64,000 nt of DNA from Datura wrightii (lineage: Eukaryota; Streptophyta; Magnoliopsida; Solanales; Solanaceae), in contig JASDFA010000010.1 in assembly GCA_035772735.1 (NCBI GenBank), positions 154,506,501 through 154,570,500 on the forward strand, written 5' to 3'. The notes beneath the pieces were generated by a model. The model was not told the origin of the DNA. It ran no database searches and worked only from the letters and a program-made list of their open reading frames with translations. Below, in pieces: positions 34,861 to 47,406 of this stretch; positions within the stretch are counted from its first letter, which is position 1; the number at the start of each line of letters is the position of its first letter. The position numbers and the translations under genes were made by a program.

Positions 34861-35265
34861 TAAAAACTCAAAGATACAGTTGAAAATACTATCCTATGAG
34901 AGGGAACTAGGTTCCTCTATAGAAAGTGACAGCGTTGCGCATTATCCTTGAGAATATCAACCAGGTTTTCATCTTTACTCAGCAGTAAAGATACCATGTG
35001 TGCATGCCTGTAATAGTGTAGAACTGAGTTAGACATTGCCAAATGACCTTTCCAACATATACCTATCATCCAATCATAACCAAAGTTGAAAGGAGGTTTT
35101 GGTGAGAGATTAGTGGTGCATCTTGATCAACCCAACTGCAATCGATTTTGTTCAAAAAGTTCCCTGCTTAGTGCCTTTGTGAAAATATTTGCAACCTAGT
35201 CTTGCATTTAGATTTTTTTTCATATAGTGCATTAGCCTAAGTAGTGGACAAAGTCCCCCATGATA

Positions 35266-36480
35266 TCAAGGAGGATCCAAGAAAATGAGCCATCCAAAGG
35301 ACTTTTTTTTATCCAATAAGTATCCGGCATAATCGAAATTAACATAACCAACTAAATCAAAATTACCTCTGAATGAACAGAATAAAACTAAAACAGAGGT
35401 TCCCTTAATATACCGAAGAATTCTATTGGCAGCCTTCAAGTCAGATTTCTTTGGACAGAACTGAAATCTTAAAAACATGCCCATACTGAATAAGATATTA
35501 GGTCTTTTAACTATCAGGTAGAGTAAGAAACCAATAATACCTAGATACAGAGTTTTATTGACAGAGGGACCAGGATCCTCTGTATCTAGATGAGTAGCAG
35601 TTGCTATGGGTGTATCAATGGGCTTAGTATTTTCTATGTTGAACCTCTTATGCAGCTCCTTGATGTACTTTTGTTGACTAATAATGATTTGTTCAGGTTT
35701 TTGTTTCACTTGCAGCCCAAGGAAGAAGTTCAATTTACCCATCATGCTCATTTCAAGCTCACTTCCCACGAGCTTTGCAAATTCTTCACATATGGAGTCT
35801 ATTGTTGCACAAAATTGATATCAACATACACTTGAATGATTTTATGATTCCTCCCCCTTATCTTCAAGAACAAATTATTATCAATCTTTCCCCTTTTGAA
35901 GTTATTGCCAAGGAGAAATTTTGATAATCTCTTATGTCATGCTCTTGAATCTTGGTTCAACCCATACAAAGTTTTATCAAACTTGTACACATAAGTAGGA
36001 TATTCATGATCTTCAAACTCAAGCAACTGCTTGACATAAACTTCTTCCTTTAAGTAGTCAGTTAGAAATGCATTCTTCACAACTTAAAAACCAAGTAAGA
36101 TACAAAAGTAATAAGAATTATAATGGCTTCCATTCTGGCAACTGGACAAAAGTCTCATCAAAATCAACTCTCATCTTCTTGGTTATATCCCTGAGCGACC
36201 AACCTTGCCTTATTCCTGGTGGCATTTCCCTTCTCATATAGTTTGTTTCTGAACACTCACCTGGTCCCTATGATGGTCCTATCGACAGGCTTAGGAATCA
36301 GGTGCCACACTTGGTTCCTTTTAACTGATGAAACTCTTTTGGTATTGTAGAGATATAGTCAACATTATTTAAGGCCTTTTTGATATTCTTATGTTCGATC
36401 TGGGATAGAATGGCTGTGCAGGGAAACATATTTCTTGACCTAGATCTGGTTTGGATATCCGAGTCCAAGGGAGTAAGCAT
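35266..36480 (-). pseudogene. SIRE-type reverse transcriptase and RNase H remnant
   Basis: 36480-36298 holds the pre-RT segment (EHKNIKKALNNVDYI, FHQLKG). Then RT pieces with changed frames follow, and 35769-35266 is open for 167 codons: MGKLNFFLGLQVKQ, IISQQKYIKELHKRFN, TPIATATHLD, ILRYIKGTS, LVGYVNFDYAGYLLDKK. These match the RT thumb and the RNase H start of copia. RT copies the element RNA and RNase H degrades it. The usual first RNase H Asp motif (YSDADYAG-like) has become YVNFDYAG and the end is missing, so it is inactive. Confidence 0.8.
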
Positions 36481-36729
36481 ATTATTTAATGGATGAGACC
36501 CCTTGTGTTTCCAATTTGAGACTTGTATTGATGAATGATCTTGACTCTATTTATTGAAAGGACCAACAATATCAGAATCAAATAGACGGCTCTCAAGACT
36601 TTCTGCTTTCAAATACTTTCTTGCTTCTCTTCAAAATGTGCCTCTGGAATAGGACGTTTCAATATGGTACTAGGTCCCTCTCTAGTAATAGTCTTGTCTC
36701 TCTTCTTAGGGCAAGAACTAACATCTTCT

Positions 36730-37258
36730 TTATTTGAATTCTTTTATCACCAGCCTCCTTTGATTCATTAAAGATCTCATGGACACTTTATTCAACACTT
36801 TGAGTTTTTTTGTTGAAAATCCATTATTTAGAACAAAACATTTACAACTAAAAGCTCTCAGATAAGTCAACTTGAGTTGCTTCCCATTCAACAGCTCATA
36901 CAGGACTTTCTCTAGCAAGGACCTAATCATGCACCTATTTATCACATAATAAGTCATTTTGACAGCTTCTGCCCATTTTTCACATCAAGAATGTATCCCT
37001 TCTTTTCATCTCCAAAGGACACGGACACACTCCCTCCTTGAAAGGCTTTGAGTGAGAGAAAATCTTCTATTATACTAGTCATATGCTTCAAGAAGCTACT
37101 ATTTTTATACCATTTTTGACTGCCTCTTATCACCTCACCTATCAAATAGATTTATTGATCAGCTATAGGAACCCAAATCAGCTTGGGTCCCTTCAATTGA
37201 TAAAAAGGGTGAAGAAGACTTCTCCTGGTTCTTGCTTGCAATGATCCATACATCATTA
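36730..37258 (-). pseudogene. SIRE-type gag end, protease and integrase remnant with internal deletion
   Basis: 37258-37150 carries the gag/protease linker (HPFYQLKGPKLIWVP). 37145-36954 carries the protease region (WYKNSSFLKHMT at the place of the usual DSGCSRHMT, then DFLSLKAFQGGSVSVSFGD). The sequence then jumps within a few codons to the integrase end (YYVINRCMIRSLLEKVLYEL, YLRAFSCKCFVLNNG), so the zinc region and catalytic core of integrase are gone. The protease Asp is replaced by Asn. Nonfunctional. Confidence 0.75.
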
Positions 37259-39711
37259 TGAGGGGAATACGCTCAGAACACCCTAACTGGCCTGAGTTAT
37301 GGGTAGGAAGGTATTATTGAGTGATAGTGGAAATTCTGAGTTAGGGTGTAGTTTGAGTGCAGTATTTGGGAGCTACTAGTTATGGCAGAACGTTGCTGCG
37401 TGAGGATTTCTGATGCAGCGAGATTATTAACACAGTCGTAGGACCACTATAACGGATTAGGAGAAAGGTCGCTGGATCCGCTGTGGCGGTGAAATGACAG
37501 CCATAGCAGGTTTGCTACGGTGAAAAAGTGACCGCGGCAGCGGACGACGGTAATCAATAAGTAGTTTTTAAGTGGGATTTCAGGGGTTTTACCCTATTTT
37601 TCTAAGGCATGAAGTTCTAAGGGCTAGAGGTGATTTTCCACAAGAGCAGAACAATTCCCTTCACCAGGTAAGAAACTCGACTTACTTCTTGTACGTTTAA
37701 TTCCTTAACACCTATGAATCAAGGGGAGGATCGCTAGTGGTGAAATTGCTGACAAAAGAATCTTAGGTTGGTAGAACTAGGGTTGGACAATAGGGAACTA
37801 GTGGGTGTTTGATCCCTAGATTTAGAAAGGAGTAATGATCACTCCCTGAGGCGAAGTTCTTGTAGAACATTGTCCATGTAAAAGTTGAGACCTAGAACTA
37901 GGTGGAATTGAGATCTTTAACCTTAAAACCTACCTTAAAAATAGGTTGAGGAAATAATGTTAAAGAATTAAGCCATGGGAAACAAAATAGACTGTGATAA
38001 TGGGCAGAATGGGGTGGATTTGACCTCTCAAAACCCTTGATTTTGGAAGTAGACTATTGAATTATCTTAATCTCTTATTTTTAGACCTTGAACGTTCGAA
38101 AGCGTTGACAAGGCAAGGCTCCAGTGGAGTAATTAACATTCGAACCTTCCAAATGAGGTAGGTTATGGTTTAGAAGGAGTTAGACTTTTCATAATGACAT
38201 GTATAGATATGGAATGATAATGTGTATATTGGTCTCTAGACCATAAGTGTTGTAAAATCTTCCTTGTTAATTTCCTTGAATGAATGTTCCTAATGCAATG
38301 TTGTTACCTGTGCAATGCGGAAGTGAATCTAGATATATATAGTTTGTTTATACCTTTTGTTTTTGTTGAGAATGATCTCGAATTGTTTGAATGTTTAAGT
38401 TAATGGAGGTAAGATGAGGCCTCCTAAAAGTCATGTGAATGGACTTAATGATAATATATCTATTATGATAATGAAAGTGGATATTATGAATATCTTGAGG
38501 TGAGTGGCTCATGTCCGAGGGGAGCATCCGAGCAAACAATGATGGTTGAGTGACTCATGTTCGAGAGGAGCATCTGGACGAGCAGATTAGTGGGAGCAGG
38601 TACCACGCCAGTATAGTACATGAATTTCTAGAGTTTCCTGCAGGTCATGACTAAAAGGGCAGAAATAAGACCCACTGACATGTGTGTATATCGATATCTG
38701 GTGATTGAGTGTTCATGTGATGTGACGTAGGTGTGTGACCGATATATCACCATTCGTTGTATTATTTGATTTACTATAAGAGTGAAAGAATTGGATGGAG
38801 TATGTGGGTACTTGACTGAACTAAACTTGTGGTCATGTGTTTGCCCGTCTAGATTGTTGAGGTGTTATAATGACTTGATGGTTGGTTTAGTTAATAAGGA
38901 CTCATGATTGAGCTGTGAAATCTTCCATAAATGATTCATTCTATATTCAATGTGATTATGTGGTGACAAATATCTATTGATGACTGTGAATGGCGTGGAT
39001 GATTCAAATGACTCATATGTTGAAAATAGTTAATAAAATATTAGGTCTGTAGCTACGTCGAGTTGCTTCCAAGGAAGTATTGTTTTAGCAGAACTTATTC
39101 TGCTGTGGCGAGATCGTGGCAGCGGTGAAGCGATCGTTGCAGTGATGGCCCAATCCAGTGAGCAGGCCAGTTAGCACCTGAGCATATTTAATTCCTGAAT
39201 GAGTATTGTCTATATATAAATGATGTTCTGAGCTAATTGCATATTGTTATTTTACATGCATGTATGTTATTATTTAATATTGGCTGATGATGCTTACCAG
39301 TTGCATTTCTTTTTTGAGTGTAGAATTCAATCCCGGAAGCTCATTCGACCTCACCTCTAAAACGACAGCTAATTAACAGAAAGGTGAGTAGTGCAAGATG
39401 TGATGTTCTACTCCTCTGCAGAAGATGTCTTTTTTCCAAATATTGATAGTTTCTTATTCTTTTCTTTTCTGACATACTCTTAGATAATGTTAGGTAGATA
39501 TCTTCATGTGCAATGACAATCAGGTTGTGGGAGTGTTATGATGGTGAATTATTTTTGGATTCTTTAATTATAATGATGTTCCATTAGTTAATTTTCAAAA
39601 CGTGTTATCTCTTCTGAATGTTGATGGTGTGGGATAAACAGTTGTGAAATGTTGGTTCGCCCACCGGGGAGGTTAATGTGGGTGTCAATCACGACTTTTT
39701 GGGTCGTGACA
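37259..39711 (+). mobile_element. Ty3-gypsy-type LTR inserted in the SIRE gag
   Basis: About 2.45 kb from TGAGGGGAATACGCTCAGAA (start approximate) to GGGTCGTGACA. SIRE gag sequence continues on both sides, so it is an insertion without internal region, i.e. a solo LTR. A clean target duplication is not visible. It carries a block of GCAGCGG / GCTGTGGCG phrases at 37400-37560 and a second set at 39100-39160. Minor ORFs inside are not conserved. Confidence 0.65.
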
Positions 39712-39735
39712 ATGCTGGTAGACCAGGTTTTCTTC

Positions 39736-42190
39736 TGTTATATCCTGAGAATTCAAGAATCGGACCCGAAAGTGAATCGGAGAAAAAAACTAAAAAATAT
39801 TACAGCAGTTGCAGAACGAGTCACTGAACAACTCGTGAGGAGACCCCACGAGTCGTCAAGTGACTCGTGGGAAGGCCTGGAAGGATGAGGGACTCGAGGT
39901 TCCCACGGGCGTCGTAACGACTCGTGGTAAGACACCACAAGTCGTCATTCTAGTCATGGGGTGGTTCTAGAGGAAGATTGAAAAATTGATCCAATGCACT
40001 TGACGGGGAGTGGCAATGAGTCGTGGCTGTTGGGGACGAGTCGTCATGTCACTCGTTAGGAGACCCGGCAGACCACTTATCCAGTGAACCTGACGAGCAA
40101 ACCAATGGATCGTGAGCCCTGTCGACGAGTCATCGGGTCATCCGTTAGGACCCCCTGACAGTTATTTTCAGCGATTTATTAAGGATTTGTTCCGTAATTT
40201 CTAAGTTCTAAGGGCCTATACTACGTCGTTTTAAGCTCATAATAGAGGGTTTTTAGCAGAGAAAAACCCATCTCAGGCCATTACTTTCATGCATGCAAGG
40301 TTGGGGGTTTGAGGAGAAGAATCAAGGTGAATTCTCAAGGTTTCACAATTGGAATCTCAGCTGGGCAATTAGGAAGGGTTAAAATTCTTCAATCCCAAGT
40401 ATGTAAGGCTATGAGTGGGTGCTTCCTTCCACACCCATGCCCATTTCCTAACAATCTGTGATTGGTTTGTGATGATCAAGTATGGATTTTCATTCAATTG
40501 CATAATTCTTACATCTCTACTCATGGATATGATTAAATTGAGTTGATATTGGCGATTTACTGAGCTTGGGCGGATTCTAATTTAATTTCTTTTACAATTT
40601 TTTTTTTCGAAAAATCGAATCTAAAATTCCCATGTGTGGATAGTTCATATAGAATGTGATGTTGATGGAGTAGATGATGAAAGGCATGTTTCCAACCTTA
40701 CCCATGATTTTTATGATGTTTTCAAAGAAGATTAAATAGACCCAAGTATGGTAGAGCTTTGGGTTATGCCTAAATAATGATTTTAAATTGTGATTTTCCC
40801 CGACATGAGCTTACCACATGGTTGAGATGAAATTTTCCTTTAACCCTTATTATGAATTCTAGCTTGTGGTATGTTTCCAAGTAAAGCCTCCTCTATGCGT
40901 AAATCCTTGATTGATATGTATATTATTGTCAAGCTTTGTTGAGGACAATGTTAAGCTTCATTTCACATGATGTTGAGTCTAACTATAATTTTTATTCAAG
41001 CCTTGTCAAAATGACATTATTGAGCTTCATATTTATATGATGTCTAGTGTATGTGTGATTTCATAATGATCTTTGTCAATAGACAATGTTGAGCTTCATT
41101 TCATGCGATGTTGATTTTATGCATGATTTCATGATTGAGCTTCGTCACTAGACGATGTTGAGCTTCATATTTATACGATGTAGAGAATTGCATGTTTTGG
41201 GAGAAAAGTCTAGCACCGAGCGGGCTAAGGGTCGATAACCCTATGCCCCAAAACTACGCGCCAATGTAGGTTGATTCTATTATATTATTGGGACCTCCCT
41301 TGTGAGCTATCCACGACCCGAATGGCCCCTTTTAGCTCGATATCCATATCATGGTAGTGTCCCTAGCCCCGACATGGTTTTGGATGGCTCTGCCTACTTG
41401 AGTGTAATAGTGGGGACAACGTAAGCTCTATTGTGGTATGTCGGTTAAGTGATGAGTCTCCCACTGTCTATATCATTTGAATTCGCATAACCATTACTCA
41501 TGATAATTATCATATGTATGCATGTTCAAGAAGCAAGGTTTGACTCATTATTCATCTTTTAATATAAATGTTATGTTTTAGCTTTGAGTCATTCGAGTCA
41601 ATCATGATGTTCTAAAACTATGCATGGTCATGTTATGATAAGAATACGATTTTAGAATGATTGCTTGTAGCCTTCTATTTTCACTTAAAATCTTAAGATA
41701 TGTCATAAAATATTTTAAATGATTTATTACTCAAGCGGTTTTACTTACCTTACATACTTGTTACATTCTACGTACTGACCGAATACCTTCTATGCTGCAT
41801 CATTTCATGATGCAGGATCCGGTTCTCAGGTCCATCCTCGTTCGTAGTCTCTTATCAGAGACAGTACCTGCTTGGTTGGTGAGTCCTCATCTTCCGAGGA
41901 CTAGACTTTCAGTTATCTTAGTTGTAGTTTTGGTTTCAGTATTGTTGAGCTAGTTGGGGGCGTTGTCCCATCAGCTCGTCCAGATTAGAGTTTTATCAGA
42001 CTTAGACATGTTTTCATCTTCGGATGTTCATTTTGTTGTTATGTTAAGTTAGACTTCCGCTGAGTTTACAATTATGTTTCTTCATGTCTATTGAATGAGT
42101 TAGTGAATGCTTATGCCATGGGTTGACATGGGGTCTCTCGGGGTCTCTTGTCCCATGTCTACCATCCGGGTCTATACTCGAGTCGTGACA
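39736..42190 (+). mobile_element. Solo Ty3-gypsy LTR with perfect 5-bp target duplication
   Basis: TGTTATATCCTGAGAATTC...CTCGAGTCGTGACA, 2455 bp, flanked by TCTTC at 39731-39735 and 42191-42195. Same family as 12352-14784, which lies in the other orientation. It has a cluster of ACGAGTCGT-type palindromes at 39816-40140. SIRE sequence flanks it on both sides. Confidence 0.93.
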
Positions 42191-42195
42191 TCTTC

Positions 42196-42669
42196 CTTGG
42201 GGACCAGTACCCTTTAAGTTACTCTCACTTTAACAAACTTCAAATTCTTTTTAACAACAAGAATTCTGGCTTGACAGGTGTCCTAATTGTGGCCATTTTT
42301 GCCGCAATGAGTGCACAACCAGTTATCAGGATTTGACATATATTTGCTGTAAGGGTTAAGGAGTCTTTATTTTTTGAAATCCAATGCCTTCTCAAGAACT
42401 AATATTCTTCTTATTCACAGAGGTACATTCTTGGGAGGACCAAGTCCACCGGAGTTACTTGTTAAGATCAACCTTGAATTTGATCAGGTCCCTCCTTAGT
42501 TCCTTATCTCTCTTGAGCTGAGTAGTAAGATTCAACTTGACTTTATTAAGTTCATTTTCCAGATCGAGCAGGATTTCACTACAAGCCTTCTTTTCTCTAA
42601 ATTCATTGTTCTTGCAATTTTTAACTTATCTTTTAGCATGGAGCTTTCTCTAGCTACTTCCCTATGTTC
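42196..42669 (-). pseudogene. SIRE gag remnant with zinc knuckle
   Basis: The minus strand reads a coiled-coil stretch (ESSMLKDKLKIARTMNLE, LTTQLKRDKELRRDLIKF) followed at 42315-42274 by a CX2CX4HX4C knuckle (CTHCGKNGHN, a stop, DTC). The knuckle binds element RNA. The in-frame TAG inside the knuckle and several others kill it. Its upstream end joins the duplicated mannanase segment at 42669/42670. Confidence 0.7.
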
Positions 42670-42984
42670 TTTAAATTTTAAAAACTACATGCATATAGTA
42701 CCATTTGATCATCAAACTAAGATAACATAAATATGAAAAAGAGCTACTTCATATATCAAATATGTTGAATACAACAACAATGACAATTTATTCCTACACA
42801 GGTTGGAATAACAAGTGCGATGGAAAAATACATTCAGAAAGTTAATCAACCGTACACTAGCTAACTTCTGCTAATGCAAAAATTCCAAATTTGAAAGTTG
42901 GGCTACAAATTGGCTGAGGAGTACTCTGAAATATGAAACAGACACCTTAAAATAAATTGTACATAACGAATGATGTTCATGACC

Positions 42985-45007
42985 TCATCTACCAACACGG
43001 TGATGTCCTACCCCTAGTGGATGATGTCCATGTGATTGAACCAAAGGATGAACCAAATTAGGGCTATTAACCAAATGAGCTAAAGTTGTCATGGCTTGAG
43101 ATTGGCCTGAAATTAGCCCTGTAGTTGAAGGATTTTGTGCCAAGATAATTGAGTAACCGTCATCAAAGTTGTCCATGCCTTGTGCCACTAGCTGCCACAC
43201 TAAGCTTCCTCCCATGGTCCCTCCTACTTTTGCAAAATTGTACACATTTCTATAAACTAAGCTCATGAATGCGTCTCTTGCATTTTGATTGTATCCTGGA
43301 TCTTTGCTCGACTTTCCAAATTCAGCAAGTACTAATGGCTTCTTCAATATGGTTCTTGAATCTTGCCAGTGACTTGTCATCCACCTTTGCATGAATGTTA
43401 CTTGTGCATCATCACTTTGTCCAGATAGCCTATTAACCGAAAAGGTTTTTTGTTATGTTACGAGTTTAAGTCATGTGCATTGATAGTATATAGGTCTGTT
43501 TATATAAAAAGAGATGTTTAAATTTACCATTGGTCAGTGTATGCATGTATAGTAGCAAAATCAATTTCTCTAATAAGATGACTACTAATGAAATCTGTTC
43601 CAACTTGGAAATCAGGATTAACTTGCTTCTTTTCAGGCATTGAATCGCCATAAAATCCTTCCATTCCAATCTCCAACAAGTGTTTTTTGTCTAGTGATTT
43701 CACAAAACTAGCCATCTCTTGAACCCATCCCTGTAATCATATCACATATATAGTTAGAAAAAAATTATTATAATTAAGAAGAAAATAGATGATTGATTTG
43801 TGTCTGTTTTTACTCACATTAACTGTTTTTCCAGAATAATCAGCACTGCAGCGAGGCTCATTCATAAGTTCCCATGCCATAATTGTATAGTCATCCTTGT
43901 ATGCTATTCCAGTCATGGTATTCACCCTTGTCACTATTTTCTGTAACACAGTTATTTTTAAAAATATCAATAATAAATCTACTAGAATTTTTTTTTCAAT
44001 CATATGGTATCTAAATTTTTCCCTACCTTAACATGGTTCTTGTAATAATCTTTAAGAACTGGATGAGTGTAAAAATCATCCTCACTGTTAATATTCTGAA
44101 TTTCTGCATTTTTCGCCCACTGAGCATATTGACTTCTCCCTCTAAAATCTTTATAGTTATTCACAAAGCTCAATATTAAGCGTATCCCATACTTTCTTGC
44201 TTCTGAGATCACAAAATCCAATCCCTGTATATCATAAAGAATGGATCCATGTTAAAGGCTATAATATAAAAACAATATCACATATTCTACACAGTAAAGA
44301 GAACAAGAAAATGATTTCAAAGGAGATAGAGATTTTGATAAAAAGTATGTTATGAGTTGATCGCATATTTTAACATGATATCAAAGCACATAGAGGTTTT
44401 GATAAGGATGACAATGGGGGAGGACAAGACATGGCCAAAACTTAGCCGAGCAGGGCAATAGATAAATTGGTAGGGCATGGCAGCGCGGATTCAAATCTAT
44501 TGTCACTCGTTATTTAAAAAAATAATTCTATAGGCTTATAATCCATGAAAAAGAATTAGGTTCAAAAGTGAGTGGTGTGTTGATACATACATATATATTA
44601 CTAGATAAATAAAAGATGTGTTTTATATCTAACATTTTAAGCTTTTAGATGACCTGAAGAACACGTTCATCGTAGACACCAGGAGAAATTTGCAATGCTG
44701 CATCACCTCCATCGCTAAAAGCCCAAGTCCTGCATACAGAAAGGCTGGCAGCAGAGGCTTCCTTGAAAACTTCAGAGACTTTGTATCTCTCAGTTGGCTC
44801 AGCAGCAACATGCATCAACCAATAAGAGTTGAAACCATTGAACAGAAAAGGTGATCCATTTAGTACAAAATGGGCACCTCTTGTTCTAACAAATCCTTCA
44901 TTATTATTAGTATTTTCCAGATTCCTAGCTTCTGTGATTATAGCTAACAGAAGGAGGAGGCAGAGCAAGGCAAAGAATGAGCTAATTGCTCTACTAAAAG
45001 CAGCCAT
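42985..45007 (-). CDS. MAN: Secreted endo-1,4-beta-mannanase (GH5), copy 2
   Basis: Cell-wall mannan hydrolase, paralogue of the gene at 25478-27173. Exons: 45007-44654, 44224-44027, 43940-43818, 43730-43528 and 43429-42985. GT-AG at every junction, total 1323 bases, 440 aa. Signal peptide at residues 1-27; catalytic Glu212 in ELMNEPR and Glu329 in VLAEFGKS. The chain differs from copy 1 by scattered substitutions, and the tail has a single HHPLGVG heptad plus HHRVGR after a LVHPLVQSHG stretch. Intron 1 is about 429 bases, against 84 in copy 1, and its donor is the weaker GTCATC. No frameshift or stop is seen, so it should be translatable. Either copy could be the main expressed one. Confidence 0.93.
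44305..44640. repeat. Extra sequence in intron 1 of mannanase copy 2
   Basis: About 335 bases absent from intron 1 of copy 1. It contains GATGACAATGGGGGAGGACA and a GC-richer core, a composition like small plant SINE or MITE insertions, but no clear ends or poly-A tail. Origin unknown. Confidence 0.6.
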
Positions 45008-45090
45008 TAATTAATTTGTTAGAACAATGTATATAATAAGTTTCTAAAATGGAAAGAAAGATTTGAGTAGCCAAGATATATTTGTAGGTC

Positions 45091-45098
45091 TATTTATA
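45091..45098 (-). promoter_or_regulatory. Mannanase copy 2 TATA box
   Basis: TATAAATA, minus strand, about 85 bases before the ATG, in the same context as copy 1 (AACTATAAATAG). Confidence 0.7.
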
Positions 45099-46299
45099 GT
45101 TATTTAGAGCTTACTAAAAATAGAAAAAAAATGAAGTTGGAGTAATTAGGAGGATTTTCAGGATGGAAATCCAATAGTTGGTTTTCTAAATTTGGCAAAA
45201 TCGAATTCTTTATATTTGGTTTCAAGCTTTTGTATGGAAAGCTAACATAAGGTGATGTTCAGTTGAAGAAAAAAGGGAATAGAAATATATATAGGAAATT
45301 GATCAGAAAAATAAAGAATTTAAAAAGAAAAACAGAATTAAGTGCTATGAAATATGAGTGATGTCTTCTCCATGTGCCTAGTTTAACTTGAATGTCCTAT
45401 GGAAGGTTGAAGAGCTTAAAGTTAATGAACCACTATGATTTGAAGCCAAGAAATGCTGATCAACTTATAATTAGGAGGTCATGCATGTCAAGTTGGGAGC
45501 AGGGGAATTGAGGCAGAGCCAGAATTTTTTATTAAGAAAATTTAAAATATAAAAAGTAAATATGTACAGTCGAGAAATTCAACATCTACTAACTATACGT
45601 AAAAATAAATTTGACCTTATATATACTAGGAAAGAATATCCGGCGAAGGAAATTTGCATGAACACCCTTATGCCCCTCTAGTTGTGCCCTGCAGGGGCTG
45701 ATCCAATGAGTTTATCCGAACCAATTATTTTTTAGGAGTATATATAGATTTATGTGAAATTAAGATCCACAAAAATTTTGATAAATATTAGATCTGAAGA
45801 AATAATTTTAAAAGTTTAATAAATTGAAGTTGATAGAAGGTGAATATATAGTTGGAAAATGGTTAGTTAAGAAACACAAGAAGTGGATATATATATCCTA
45901 ACAGAAACTAGAGTCTTGGAGTTCCTAAAGCACTTTTTCTAGTTAAGTTATCCCACTAAAAATTGTTATCCCCTTTAAATTTGTTGAACTTCCAAAAGGG
46001 ACCTCTCTACTCCACATTTTGAGAACAAATCTGTTAAGAAGCAATCCCAAAATTTAGGATTCTACATGAAATTGGCATTGTCAAAAGGTTCAAGATAGTT
46101 TAATTTGATGAGCTGAAAAAAAAGTATTGCACCTAATATTTGTTGTAAGATAATGTGCACCTTTAGTCATTTTGCTTGAAGGCTATAATATAATCTGACG
46201 TAATCTTATAGATACGAGCTTTAAGTTATACTTATCCATCCACTACACTTCTAGATGCACATAAAATTCAACCTAAAGACTAAAGTATTAGTAAATGAA

Positions 46300-47085
46300 A
46301 GACAAGTTTCAATACTTTTTTTTTCGAGTTTCATATATGAACTATCAGGTTGTACGAGTTTTCTATTTGAATTATCACCAAATGTTTATTGAAATAAGTC
46401 TTAACTAATATCTGAATAAATGCTAGATCAATTGTTAGGTTAAAAGTTAAAAGGGTTAATATTTGGTAAAACTTGGGACCTTTTCCTGATGAAAAAAGGT
46501 CATTTAGACTGTCACCTTCTTCTTTGCTTAGTCTCTTTTTTATTGGTCATTTTTTTTGTGTGTGAAATTTGTTGCGTAAAGCCTTTTCAGATGATTATTT
46601 ATTGTTGATGTTCTTATCGTTGCCGACCGCCTACATTCAACCTCATTTTGGAGAAATGAAGAAGATAGACCAACGAAAAAGAAGGAGGGAAAAAATGAAA
46701 AAGAAAATCTGATTAGCCCCTGCTGAAGAAGAAGGTTGAAAAAATCTGCAATAGAGAAGAAGAAATTAAGAAAAATGGTTGAGAAATGATGACGAAGAAG
46801 GGGAGAATTTAAGGTTTTACAGGAATTAATAGGAATATTTTTTAAAAAAAGTTAATTGGTCAGCTTATATAGCCGTTACATATTCCATGTGGACGACATT
46901 TTATGGAAAAATGAAGTTGTCATGTGCCTAGGAGCAATTGTATGGAAACACTTGGTTCAATCAGTGTTGAGATATATTTTGATAAATATTTGATGATAGT
47001 TTAGGTAGAAATTCACATATTTGATAGTTCAGATATAAAATTTGAAAAATTGAGATACTTTAGGTGTGTTTGATTCTTCACTCAT
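46300..47085. mobile_element. Long-TIR palindromic element A, copy in segment 2
   Basis: Collinear with 28578-29600 but shorter inside. TGAATTATCACCAAATGTTTA-type sequence on the left faces ATATTTGATGATAGTTTAGG on the right. 45100-46299 between the promoter and this element has no gene seen. Confidence 0.6.
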
Positions 47086-47406
47086 TAAAAAAAATATATT
47101 CAAAATTAATTACGTATGTATATAATATTAATAACAAAATCTCTAATGATCTATTGAAAATTAAATACTTCCTACTTGCATATCATAGGAAAATCGTTGG
47201 TTAGCTATCGGAACTTTCACCTTATTGGTGAGAGTTTGATTCCCCATCTATAATTTCCTTTCTTATTTCCCCTTCTCCTACTCCTATTAAAAAAAATTCA
47301 AAAAAATAATAAGAAGATCGTGCACGCGCTTAAGTAAAACTTTTAATTCTTTTATAGTTCATAAAATAATTTCTGGAGTAGAAGAAACTTGCAACTAAAT
47401 TTAAAA

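Larger units (their letters stand above)
30586..42669 (-). mobile_element. SIRE/Maximus-type Ty1-copia element, 5' truncated, carrying three LTR insertions
   Basis: Read on the minus strand, the order is gag tail with zinc knuckle (42669-42196), gag/protease (37258-36954), integrase piece (36957-36730), RT (36480-35770), RNase H (35769-35266), a 3' coiled-coil ORF region (34860-33640), a polypurine tract and a 3' LTR (33281 to about 30600). This is the SIRE layout, with an extra region after pol. All frames are broken and most of integrase is deleted. Inserted in it are the LTRs 30887-32309, 37259-39711 and 39736-42190. No 5' LTR exists; gag meets the duplicated mannanase segment at 42669/42670. 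Confidence 0.75.

Noticed and set aside
44829..45014. 61-codon plus-strand frame opposite mannanase copy 2 exon 1
   Set aside because: Antisense shadow of the conserved signal peptide and first exon.
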